Source: JBAYHA01 sp041666425 (GTDB taxonomy: Bacteria; Patescibacteriota; Patescibacteriia; UBA11705; JABHMO01). From it: DNA of 6,030 nucleotides. Below are positions 1 to 5,349 of the stretch, piece by piece. Position numbers and translations under genes: made by a program. Positions within the stretch are counted from its first letter, which is position 1. The number at the start of each line of letters is the position of its first letter. The DNA lies in assembly GCA_041666425.1 (NCBI GenBank), contig JBAYHA010000053.1, forward strand, positions 1 to 6,030, written 5' to 3'. The notes beneath the pieces are model-generated. The model made no database searches, was not told where the DNA came from, and worked only from the letters and a program-made list of their open reading frames with translations.

Positions 1-52
1 CATTTCACACAACACACAACAACGTTCTATCAAAAATGAAGCCCTAAACTCC

Positions 53-84
53 AAAAAAGCCCCGTCAAAAGACGAGGCTTTTTT
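53..84. terminator. Intrinsic terminator, probably bidirectional
   Basis: A hairpin with arms 53-66 and 71-84 and an AAAA loop. The arms run A6-GCC-C-CGTC and GACG-A-GGC-T6, with a single C/A mismatch. Each strand has a U-run on its 3' side (T79-85 on plus, A53-58 read as U on minus). It could end a plus-strand gene left of the window and also polA, whose stop lies about 120 bases away on the minus strand. The structure is seen directly; the two-way use is inferred. Positions 1-52 show no gene. Confidence 0.75.
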
Positions 85-140
85 TATTTCACAAACCTAC
101 GACAACTAAAGTTATATAGGAAAGGAAAATAAAAATAAAA

Positions 141-202
141 AATTCTGAATTCCTAATTCTGAATTCTTGCCGAAGGCATCCCTTCGGGATAATTCTGAAT
201 TC
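141..202. repeat. AATTCTGAATTC repeat cluster with hairpin
   Basis: Three exact copies of the 12-mer AATTCTGAATTC lie at 141-152, 155-166 and 191-202. Copies one and two form a 14-bp tandem. Between copies two and three is a perfect hairpin, CCGAAGG (170-176), loop CATC, CCTTCGG (181-187). The third copy ends one base before the polA stop codon (203-205). Neither side of the hairpin has a U-run, so it is not a canonical terminator. The layout, short tandem repeats around a hairpin core, resembles the composite inside polA, though the sequences differ. It is probably a dispersed intergenic repeat; its function is unknown. Confidence 0.7.
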
Positions 203-3019
203 TTAAAACATCTTAACCATCTCCTGCCAATTATCACCAACATCAGTATCAACCTTAATCGGCACCGCCAATTTGTGCACTTTTTCCATTTTTTCATCAA
301 TAATTTTGGCAATTTCTTTTACTTCATCACGAGGACATTCAAAAACCAATTCATCGTGTACCTGCAAAAGCATTTTGGTTTTTGATCTTTTTCTTTTCAA
401 TTCATTGTAAACTTCAATCATGGCGATTTTCATTAAATCAGCGGCCGCGCCTTGAATCGGCATATTGATCGCCATTCTTTCCGCACCGGCACGCACTTGA
501 GGAACTCCGGAATTTATTTCCGGTAAATATCTTTTGCGTCCAAACATTGTTTCCACATAACCTTTTTCCAGCGCAAAATCTTTTAATCCATCGAGATATT
601 TTTTTACTTCATAGAAATTTTCAAAATATTTGGTGATAAATTGTTTGGCTTTTTCGCGACTGATTTTCTTTCTGCTGGCCAAACCATACGCACCCATCCC
701 ATACAAAACACCAAAATTAACTTCTTTGGCGGCCGAACGCATTTCTTTGTCCACTTGCTCAATCGGCACTTCAAAAATTTTGGCCGCCGTCGCCGTATGA
801 ATATCCTCACCGCGAGCAAAAATATCCATCATGTTTTTGTCTTTGGCGAGGCAAGCGATAACCCGCAATTCAACTTGCGAATAATCTGCGGAAATCAAAA
901 CATTTCCCTTTTCCGCAATAAATGAACGACGAATTTCTTGTCCCAAATCCGAACGAATCGGAATATTTTGCAAATTCGGATTTGACGAAGACAATCTACC
1001 TGTCGCCGTCACCGTTTGGTTGTATTCAGTGTGCACTCGACCGGTTTTATTTTCAATTAACGCCGGCAAAGCTTCAATATAAGTTGACAATAATTTTGAA
1101 AGTTCACGAAACTCCTCGACATATTCAATCGACGGATGCAACTCGCGCAACTTTTCCAATTCATCGGACGCCGTTGACAAACCGGTTTTGGTTTTGTGAA
1201 TTCCGACTGTCGAAATTTTTAATTTTTCAAACAAAACTTCTTTTAACTGCTTTGGCGAAGCGATATTAAATTCGTAACCAGTCAATTCATAAATTTTTTC
1301 CGTTATTTTTTTTATTCTCTTTTCTGTTTTACTTTTTAATTCTGCCAAATATTCAACATCTACTTTGATGCCGTTTAATTCCATTTCCGCCAAAACATTC
1401 ACCAACGGCATTTCCATTTCTTCAAATAATTTTTGCAAATCATTTTCCTTTAACTGCTTACTCAAATTTTCATAAAGTTGAAAAATAATTGCCGATTGAG
1501 TGGCCTTTTCGGAAAAATCGTCATTTTGAAAAAGCAATGATTTTTGACCTTTGTTCTTTTCTTCGCCAAGCAAATCTATTCCCAATTCTCGAAAAGCCGT
1601 TTCGGGCAACTCGTGCGAACGAGATCCGGGATTTAACAAATACGATGCAATCATCACATCAAAATTCCACTGCGTTTCCGGACAACTTTGCAAACGCAAA
1701 AATTTTTCCGTTTGTTTCACATCATAACCGATTTTAAAAATATCTTTGTCAGCAAATAACGGATAAAATTCCTTAATTAACTTTTTATTTTCAATTAAAA
1801 AAACTTCTTTGCCGTCACAACTTATTGCCAAAGCTTCGGCTCGCGCCTGAAAAATATTTTTGTCTGACAAAAACAAAACAAAGGAAAATATTTTTTCTTT
1901 TTCAATTTTATTTTTTAATTTTTCAAAATCCGTGTCTTTTTCAATTCTTCCAATCATTTTTTCGAGGACGAAAGATTTTTCACCCCTACTTTGTTCCTTG
2001 CCTGCCCTTCCGTAGCTCGTAGAGCGAAGGAGGGCTCCTTGCTCAGTTGCTCCGTTGCTTGCCCTTCCGTAGCTCGCAGAGCGAAGGAGGGCTCCGTTGC
2101 TCAGTTGCTCCGTTCCCCCAAATTCCGGCAACCTCTCCACCAAACTCATAAACTCCAATTTTTGAAAAAGTTTTACCACGACATCTTTTTCGTATTTCTT
2201 TAATTCGCATGCATTCAAATTAAAATCAATCGGCACATCACGAATAATGGTCGCCAAAACTTTGCTTTCAAAAGCTTCCTTGCGATGATCCAAAATATTT
2301 TGATAAAGTTTTTCGGAAATTTTTATATTTTTAAATTGTCCAACTTTAACTCTCTCATAAATTTTTTCAATCGTGCCAAATTCTTGCAACAAACCAATTG
2401 CCGTTTTTTCTCCAACTCCGGGAATTCCCGAAATATTATCCGACGGATCACCGCGCAAACCCTTATAATCAATCATTTGATTTGGCAGAAGTCCGCTGAA
2501 TTTTTCTTTTACCGCCACGATATCATAAACCACCGTGTCGCTCATTCCTTTGCGCATCGTAAAAACATGCGTATTTTCATCAACCAACTGCAAAGTATCT
2601 TGATCTCCGGTTACAATAATGGAAAGAACATCCTGACGATTTACTTGCCGAGAATCGCACAATGTTCCGATGACATCGTCGGCTTCAAAACCGGCTTTTT
2701 CAAAAATTTGAATATTCATGGCCGAGAGAACTTCTTTGATAATCGGAATTTGTGCATACAGTTCATCCGGTTGTTTTACTCTGGTTGCTTTGTAAGTGTC
2801 GGTCATTTCATGCCGAAAAGTTTTTTCTTTGCGATCAAAAGTAACGGCCACAAATTCCGGATTGAATTGGCGCAAAGATTTAAAAAATATCGTGAGAAAT
2901 CCATAAACCGCATTAACCATGGTTCCATCTTTGGTAATCATCGGTGGCAACGCATGCCAAGCCCGATGCAAAATCGCATTACCATCAAATATAAGAAATG
3001 TTTTCTTTTTTTCGGACAT
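203..3019 (-). CDS. polA: DNA polymerase I (proofreading-deficient type)
   Basis: Encodes a 938-residue family A DNA polymerase, close to the E. coli Pol I length. It should fill gaps and remove RNA primers during lagging-strand synthesis and excision repair. The 5' nuclease domain (about 1-295) shows FDGN (D12), EADD (112-115), TGDQD (137-141) and the helix-hairpin-helix stretch GIPGVGEKTA (198-207). The polymerase domain (about 535-938) shows TGRLSSSNPNLQNIP, motif A DYSQVELR (D712), motif B with R761, K765, F769 and Y773, and motif C QVHDE (D889). The middle 3'-5' exonuclease-like domain (about 355-530) lacks the catalytic acids: FSFVLF replaces the usual FxFDxE, and the Exo II and Exo III aspartates are also missing, as in Taq and Bst type enzymes. 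Residues about 303-343 come from an in-frame DNA repeat in the linker. The ATG has no SD, but an extended -10 promoter lies just upstream. Confidence 0.97.
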   Translation of the reverse strand: MSEKKKTFLIFDGNAILHRAWHALPPMITKDGTMVNAVYGFLTIFFKSLRQFNPEFVAVTFDRKEKTFRHEMTDTYKATRVKQPDELYAQIPIIKEVLSAMNIQIFEKAGFEADDVIGTLCDSRQVNRQDVLSIIVTGDQDTLQLVDENTHVFTMRKGMSDTVVYDIVAVKEKFSGLLPNQMIDYKGLRGDPSDNISGIPGVGEKTAIGLLQEFGTIEKIYERVKVGQFKNIKISEKLYQNILDHRKEAFESKVLATIIRDVPIDFNLNACELKKYEKDVVVKLFQKLEFMSLVERLPEFGGTEQLSNGALLRSASYGRASNGATEQGALLRSTSYGRAGKEQSRGEKSFVLEKMIGRIEKDTDFEKLKNKIEKEKIFSFVLFLSDKNIFQARAEALAISCDGKEVFLIENKKLIKEFYPLFADKDIFKIGYDVKQTEKFLRLQSCPETQWNFDVMIASYLLNPGSRSHELPETAFRELGIDLLGEEKNKGQKSLLFQNDDFSEKATQSAIIFQLYENLSKQLKENDLQKLFEEMEMPLVNVLAEMELNGIKVDVEYLAELKSKTEKRIKKITEKIYELTGYEFNIASPKQLKEVLFEKLKISTVGIHKTKTGLSTASDELEKLRELHPSIEYVEEFRELSKLLSTYIEALPALIENKTGRVHTEYNQTVTATGRLSSSNPNLQNIPIRSDLGQEIRRSFIAEKGNVLISADYSQVELRVIACLAKDKNMMDIFARGEDIHTATAAKIFEVPIEQVDKEMRSAAKEVNFGVLYGMGAYGLASRKKISREKAKQFITKYFENFYEVKKYLDGLKDFALEKGYVETMFGRKRYLPEINSGVPQVRAGAERMAINMPIQGAAADLMKIAMIEVYNELKRKRSKTKMLLQVHDELVFECPRDEVKEIAKIIDEKMEKVHKLAVPIKVDTDVGDNWQEMVKMF
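1991..2114. repeat. Composite palindrome/octamer repeat inside polA
   Basis: Two 35-bp imperfect palindromes (2004-2038 and 2061-2095) differ at one base and start 57 bp apart. Each folds with GCCCT/AGGGC outer arms, a CC/GG step after a bulged T, and an inner GCTC/GAGC stem with a 3-base loop. After each comes a pair of octamers, TTGCTCAG then TTGCTCCG (2039-2054 and 2097-2112); a decayed version precedes the first (1991-2003). Read on the polA strand, the palindromes give GALLRSASYGRA (residues 309-320) and GALLRSTSYGRA (328-339). The insert sits in the naturally variable linker between the 5' nuclease and exonuclease-like domains. By analogy with Rickettsia palindromic elements it is probably a repeat that spread into the gene; the identity of the family is inferred. 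Confidence 0.85.
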
Positions 3020-3054
3020 AAAAAAGTTTATAAAATATATAAATTTGTATTTTC

Positions 3055-3063
3055 ATTATATCA
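3055..3063 (-). promoter_or_regulatory. Extended -10 promoter of polA
   Basis: On the minus strand the sequence reads TGATATAAT, a perfect TATAAT (3060 to 3055) with an upstream TGn extension. The expected -35 position, 17 bp upstream, holds only ATGCAA, so the extended -10 probably carries recognition. Transcription should start near 3048, leaving a leader of about 29 nt before the polA ATG. It begins right after the terminator of the upstream gene, so polA is likely transcribed on its own. Confidence 0.65.
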
Positions 3064-3092
3064 AAAACTTACAAAAATTGCATTTTTACAAA

Positions 3093-3119
3093 TAAAAAGA
3101 GGCTTCCGTGAGAAACCTC
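3093..3119 (-). terminator. Intrinsic terminator of the 243-aa gene
   Basis: Read on the minus strand, GAGGTTTC and GAAGCCTC form an 8-bp stem with one U-G wobble and a 5-base loop, followed by TTTTTATTT. It starts about 10 bases after the stop of the upstream gene and just before the polA promoter, insulating the two units. Confidence 0.85.
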
Positions 3120-3129
3120 AAAAAAATTA

Positions 3130-3861
3130 TTAGACTGGATAAAATGCTGTCACTGTTCCCATAAATCCGGCGAAGAAACTTTTGCTATTCGCACCAAATT
3201 TTGAATCACTATATTTTTTATACAGTTTTGGAACGGAAGAAAAATCACTGGAGCCTTCACCAGAATACTCATCTCCACCACAAATCATCCCAAGATCATC
3301 CGTTCTAGTCTGCCTTTCTGGATGAGTCAAAAGGATTGATCTCGCAGCAAAAACTCCCAAACCAAGTTCACCGGGGCGAAAAAGGACTTTTGCTCTACGA
3401 AAAGATTTGTTTGCCCAAACATATCCCAATTGAGCCCCAATAATCAAAAAATCTGGATTACCTTGAACCTTACACAGATAAATAAAGAATTCTTTAAATT
3501 CATCCGTCTGTCGCAAATGATTCCCATCAATTTTATAGCCTGAATTAAATCTTACTGACGGCAGAACAGAAAATATTTTATTTACAGCATCAGGATAAAA
3601 ACGACCAAACACTTCTGGATGTTTTCGCCAATTTGGAAATACATACCAAGAACCAACCGGATTATTTTCTTCATTTCGCAAAAGTCGAATTTCCCCGGCA
3701 TCAACACTGGCCCAATAATCCAAATTAAGAGAATCCAATTCAGGAAAATGCTTCTTTAAAATCTCCCATTGTGAAAAGACTGTTCTATAAAAAAATCCTT
3801 GCCCATAACCATAAAGATTACTTTTTTCAGCTTCTTCATTTTCAAACATCTGTTTTTCCAT
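3130..3861 (-). CDS. Uncharacterised 243-residue protein
   Basis: I do not recognise this protein and assign no function. It has no signal peptide or membrane segment, so it is probably cytoplasmic. It is rich in aromatic residues (YGYGQGFFYR at 17-26, SWYVFPNW at 71-78). A glycine-rich core, GAQLGYVWANKSFRRAKVLF (142-161) followed by GELGLGVFAARSILLTHPER (164-183), looks like the conserved heart of a fold. The C-terminal part is rich in Ser/Gly/Lys. Only two cysteines (C130, C194) are present and no clear nucleotide-binding or metal motif is visible. The reality of the gene is well supported: a strong SD (GGAGGTG) 5 bases before the ATG, a terminator just after the stop, and a plausible promoter upstream. 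It appears to be a single-gene unit, divergent from tRNA-Cys. Confidence 0.9.
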   Translation of the reverse strand: MEKQMFENEEAEKSNLYGYGQGFFYRTVFSQWEILKKHFPELDSLNLDYWASVDAGEIRLLRNEENNPVGSWYVFPNWRKHPEVFGRFYPDAVNKIFSVLPSVRFNSGYKIDGNHLRQTDEFKEFFIYLCKVQGNPDFLIIGAQLGYVWANKSFRRAKVLFRPGELGLGVFAARSILLTHPERQTRTDDLGMICGGDEYSGEGSSDFSSVPKLYKKYSDSKFGANSKSFFAGFMGTVTAFYPV

Positions 3862-3866
3862 TTTGG

Positions 3867-3873
3867 CACCTCC
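3867..3873 (-). promoter_or_regulatory. Strong Shine-Dalgarno that fixes the start
   Basis: GGAGGTG on the minus strand lies 5 bases before the ATG at 3861. It decides for this Met over the one at residue 5. It is the only strong SD in the window; polA, the 3D gene, rpsP and khpA show none. Confidence 0.85.
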
Positions 3874-3899
3874 AAAATTGTTAAAGAACCAATATGACT

Positions 3900-3928
3900 A
3901 AATTACAAAATTTACTGCTTTATGTCAA
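3900..3928 (-). promoter_or_regulatory. Probable promoter of the 243-aa gene
   Basis: On the minus strand a perfect -35 TTGACA (3928 to 3923) is followed after exactly 17 bp by a poor -10, TAATTT (3905 to 3900). The -35 and spacing are good, while the -10 matches consensus at only three positions. Confidence 0.5.
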
Positions 3929-3942
3929 ATCAATTTCCCTTT

Positions 3943-3972
3943 ATAACAAGGTAACCAATAACAAGGTAACCA
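3943..3972. repeat. Perfect 15-bp tandem duplication
   Basis: ATAACAAGGTAACCA occurs twice back to back (3943-3957 and 3958-3972). Each unit contains the palindrome GGTAACC. The pair lies between the divergent promoters of the 243-aa gene and tRNA-Cys, and its right edge is one base from the tRNA -35 box. It may be a slippage duplication or paired protein-binding sites. Confidence 0.9.
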
Positions 3973-3973
3973 C

Positions 3974-4002
3974 TTGATAAACCGCAAAAACTTTGCTATC
4001 AT
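3974..4002 (+). promoter_or_regulatory. Promoter of tRNA-Cys
   Basis: TTGATA (3974-3979) and TATCAT (3997-4002) are separated by exactly 17 bp. Each matches the sigma-70 consensus at five of six positions. Transcription would start near 4009, about 18 bases before the mature tRNA 5' end. Confidence 0.75.
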
Positions 4003-4026
4003 CAAATTGCACTAATTTTAAATTTT

Positions 4027-4101
4027 GGCCTGATAGCCAAGTGGTAAGGCAACGGTTTGCAAAACCGTTATTCGTGGGTTCAAATCCCGCTCAGGCCTCC
4101 A
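4027..4101 (+). tRNA. tRNA-Cys (GCA anticodon), CCA encoded
   Basis: A complete cloverleaf can be folded by hand. The acceptor stem GGCCTGA pairs perfectly with TCAGGCC (4091-4097). The D arm is GCC/GGC with GTGGTAA in the loop. The anticodon stem ACGGT/ACCGT holds the loop TTGCAAA with anticodon GCA. The T arm is GTGGG, TTCAAAT, CCCGC. The discriminator is U73, the main identity base for cysteinyl-tRNA synthetase, and CCA is encoded (4099-4101). It reads UGC and UGU codons. It is transcribed alone between its own promoter and a strong terminator. The 75-nt length is normal. Confidence 0.97.
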
Positions 4102-4135
4102 ACTTTTTTAAGTGGATTATTGTAAAAAAATTCCC

Positions 4136-4181
4136 AAGAGAAACAAAAAACTCCCCTTTAAGGGAGTTTTTTGTTTCTCTT
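4136..4181. terminator. Bidirectional terminator, perfect 20-bp stem
   Basis: Arms 4136-4155 and 4162-4181 are exact reverse complements around a 6-base CTTTAA loop. The inner stem is CTCCC/GGGAG; the outer stem is A-rich on the left and T-rich on the right. On plus, GGGAG is followed by T6-G-T3, ending tRNA-Cys. On minus the same stem is followed five bases later by a T-run (from A4124-4130), which suits the convergent 3D-domain gene. Confidence 0.9.
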
Positions 4182-4226
4182 TACAGTTCAACTTTCAATT
4201 GATGAGCAACAGATTCGCTTTTTTTT

Positions 4227-4274
4227 CAGTTGGTCAGTTGGTCAGTTGGTCTGTTAGTCTGTTGATCTGTTGAC
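4227..4274 (+). repeat. Octamer tandem array, TTGGTCAG type
   Basis: An 8-bp periodic array: TTGGTCAG twice, then TTGGTCTG, TTAGTCTG and TTGATCTG, preceded by a partial CAG and ending in TTGAC. Units decay from left to right. The frame and orientation match the TTGCTC octamers in polA and before rpsP. It starts 10 bases after the stop codon of the convergent 3D-domain gene. A single inverted octamer-like GAGCAACAG lies at 4204-4212. The final TTGACA (4270-4275) looks like a -35 box but has no -10 partner. Confidence 0.85.
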
Positions 4275-4283
4275 ACTATATTT

Positions 4284-4874
4284 TTAATCAAGCACTTCAA
4301 TGGTAATATTTTTTTTACCAAACTGAATAGCTCTTTCTCGCGAGGTCATCCACAAGTCAATTCGAGAATCATAGCGAGGATTCATCCGATCGGCCACGGT
4401 AAAAACCGTGTCTCCATACAAATCGGGAATTCTCACTCTGGTTCCGAACTTCAAAAAGTTGGCCGCAATGACATCTTCTCGGTTATGCTTACAAACATCC
4501 AATCCATTGGCCGTTATACACGGCGTAGAATCTGTTTGATCCGGAGTGGAAGAATACGCAGTGGCCGTAACTTTGTAAGTTCTCTTGACCTTGGCTATAT
4601 CTTTTTTGTTTTCAAATTTAACAAATTCAGGCTGAGTCAATTCTTTGCTTTTAAATTTTTCCGAAACAACTTTTTTTGAGAAAAGATTAAGCAAAATTTC
4701 ACCATCAACTAAGCCGGCAATAACAAAAATGGCAGAACTTTCATTTTTTGGCTCTTCAGCTTTAACAATCATTGGATTGAACATGCTTAAAACAAAAGCC
4801 ACCAAAACAAAGACAAAAACAGACTTATCAACCAAATTAGTTAAACGATAATTGATAGTAGAAAAATTTGTCAT
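4284..4874 (-). CDS. Secreted 3D-domain protein (cell-wall lytic fold)
   Basis: A 196-residue exported protein. The N-terminus has a basic/polar stretch, a hydrophobic core (about 18-33) and a likely signal peptidase site after VKA (residue 39), giving a mature extracellular or wall-associated form. The C-terminal half (about 97-196) is a 3D domain, a double-psi barrel named for three conserved aspartates: TATAYSSTPDQTDS, CITANG, FGTRVRIPDLYGD, VADRM (D162) and SRIDLWM (D173). Related domains occur in YabE/Rpf, YocH and MltA-like murein-acting proteins, so a role in peptidoglycan cleavage is likely but not shown. Two cysteines (C119, C128) flank the ITANG loop and could form a disulfide. The ATG at 4874 is preferred; an in-frame TTG at 4889 would add five residues. 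Neither has an SD. A consensus promoter precedes it. Confidence 0.85.
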   Translation of the reverse strand: MTNFSTINYRLTNLVDKSVFVFVLVAFVLSMFNPMIVKAEEPKNESSAIFVIAGLVDGEILLNLFSKKVVSEKFKSKELTQPEFVKFENKKDIAKVKRTYKVTATAYSSTPDQTDSTPCITANGLDVCKHNREDVIAANFLKFGTRVRIPDLYGDTVFTVADRMNPRYDSRIDLWMTSRERAIQFGKKNITIEVLD

Positions 4875-4881
4875 AAAATTA

Positions 4882-4946
4882 CTTATCAAAGCTGATCAAA
4901 GGCAACCGACTTAATAGTCAATTAAACCAATTAATCGTCTTTGATA
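4882..4946 (-). promoter_or_regulatory. Leader inverted repeat of the 3D-domain gene
   Basis: Within the predicted leader of about 75 nt, UAUCAAAG (minus strand 4946 to 4939) lies almost at the expected 5' end. It is perfectly complementary to CUUUGAUA (4891 to 4884), just before the ATG. A second CTTTGAT sits exactly 10 bp from the latter (4901 to 4895), giving an alternative partner. Pairing would bring the 5' end against the start region. This could be an RNA switch or a set of DNA operator half-sites; both are inference. Confidence 0.45.
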
Positions 4947-4954
4947 GACCCACT

Positions 4955-4983
4955 ATTATAGCACACTTTCTGACTTTTGTCAA
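4955..4983 (-). promoter_or_regulatory. Full-consensus promoter of the 3D-domain gene
   Basis: On the minus strand TTGACA (4983 to 4978), 17 bp, then TATAAT (4960 to 4955). The -10 also carries the TGn extension (TGCTATAAT). This is a complete match to the sigma-70 consensus, implying strong expression unless repressed. Just upstream is a 6-bp dyad, TTTGCC/GGCAAA (4988-5007), that could be an operator. Confidence 0.85.
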
Positions 4984-5138
4984 TCAGTTTGCCATTTTTA
5001 AGGCAAATTCGACATTATCATAGCTTCACTCACGAATCAATAACTTTTGTCAAATTTGTCTAAATTTAAATGTTTTTAATGGCTAACAAAAATCCTCCAC
5101 ATGACAAAATTAAATTATTCCTATGTTCATTTATTCTG
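4984..5138. other. AT-rich spacer without a recognisable gene
   Basis: This is part of the 475-base gap between the divergent 3D-domain gene and rpsP. Apart from the small TTTGCC/GGCAAA dyad at 4988-5007 next to the 3D promoter, I see no convincing gene, RNA or promoter. ACTTTTGTCAA occurs both here (5043-5053) and at the 3D -35 box (4973-4983), which may be chance in such AT-rich DNA. Confidence 0.5.
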
Positions 5139-5234
5139 TTGCTCTTTTGCTTCATTGCTCTTTTGCTCTTTTGCTTCATTGCTCTTTTGCTCTTTTGCTT
5201 CATTGCTCTGTTGCTCAGTTGCTCTGTTGCTTGT
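5139..5234 (+). repeat. Twelve-unit octamer array upstream of rpsP
   Basis: Twelve consecutive 8-bp units, each starting TTGCT. The first nine make a 24-bp super-repeat of TTGCTCTT, TTGCTTCA, TTGCTCTT (third cycle ends TTGCTCTG). They are followed by TTGCTCAG, TTGCTCTG and TTGCTTGT. The last units match the polA octamer segment at 2039-2060 in 21 of 22 positions. The array ends inside the -35 box of the rpsP promoter. Because 24 bp is 8 codons, it produces open hydrophobic reading frames that should not be taken for genes. Confidence 0.92.
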
Positions 5235-5262
5235 TGACTTTCTTCAAAAAACTCGCTATCCT
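5234..5262 (+). promoter_or_regulatory. Probable promoter of rpsP
   Basis: TTGACT (5234-5239) and TATCCT (5257-5262) with a 17-bp spacer. The -35 box starts at the last base of the octamer array. Transcription near 5269 would give a leader of about 80 nt before the rpsP ATG. Confidence 0.6.
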
Positions 5263-5285
5263 GTTAACAACCGTCTTAATAACCT

Positions 5286-5322
5286 TTATCAATCACCGGC
5301 TTGCTCAGCCTAAAATTGATAA
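5286..5322 (+). promoter_or_regulatory. Leader hairpin of rpsP
   Basis: A two-part stem: TTATCAAT (5286-5293) with ATTGATAA (5315-5322), then a 4x4 internal loop, then GGCT/AGCC with a TGCTC loop. It has no U-run suited to termination. It may be a ribosomal-protein autoregulatory leader or only a stabilising 5' structure; I do not recognise it as a known family. Confidence 0.45.
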
Positions 5323-5349
5323 TTTTACTAAATTTAAACACTTTTTACT

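Noticed and set aside
1991..2114. CRISPR array in polA
   Set aside because: Only two palindromic units, with spacers that are themselves the same octamer repeat, inside a coding gene and with no cas genes.
1991..2203. Plus-strand frame with two CPSVARRAKEG repeats
   Set aside because: This is the reverse-strand reading of the palindromes inside polA; nothing beyond the repeat supports it.
2285..3133. 282-codon plus-strand open frame opposite the 5' part of polA
   Set aside because: It is antisense to a clearly conserved 5' nuclease domain, has no promoter or SD, and its product looks like a composition artefact.
3993..4202. Small plus-strand frame covering the tRNA
   Set aside because: It overlaps a complete tRNA-Cys and its terminator.
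4270..4298. Promoter from TTGACA at the end of the second octamer array
   Set aside because: No -10-like hexamer at 16-18 bp and no plus-strand gene follows.
4889..4889. TTG start for the 3D-domain gene, five codons upstream
   Set aside because: TTG is a rarer start and has no SD; the in-frame ATG at 4874 still gives a full signal peptide. It cannot be excluded.
5012..5053. Second minus-strand promoter for the 3D gene using TTGACA near 5047-5052
   Set aside because: The nearest -10-like hexamer is about 25 bp away, too far for sigma-70.
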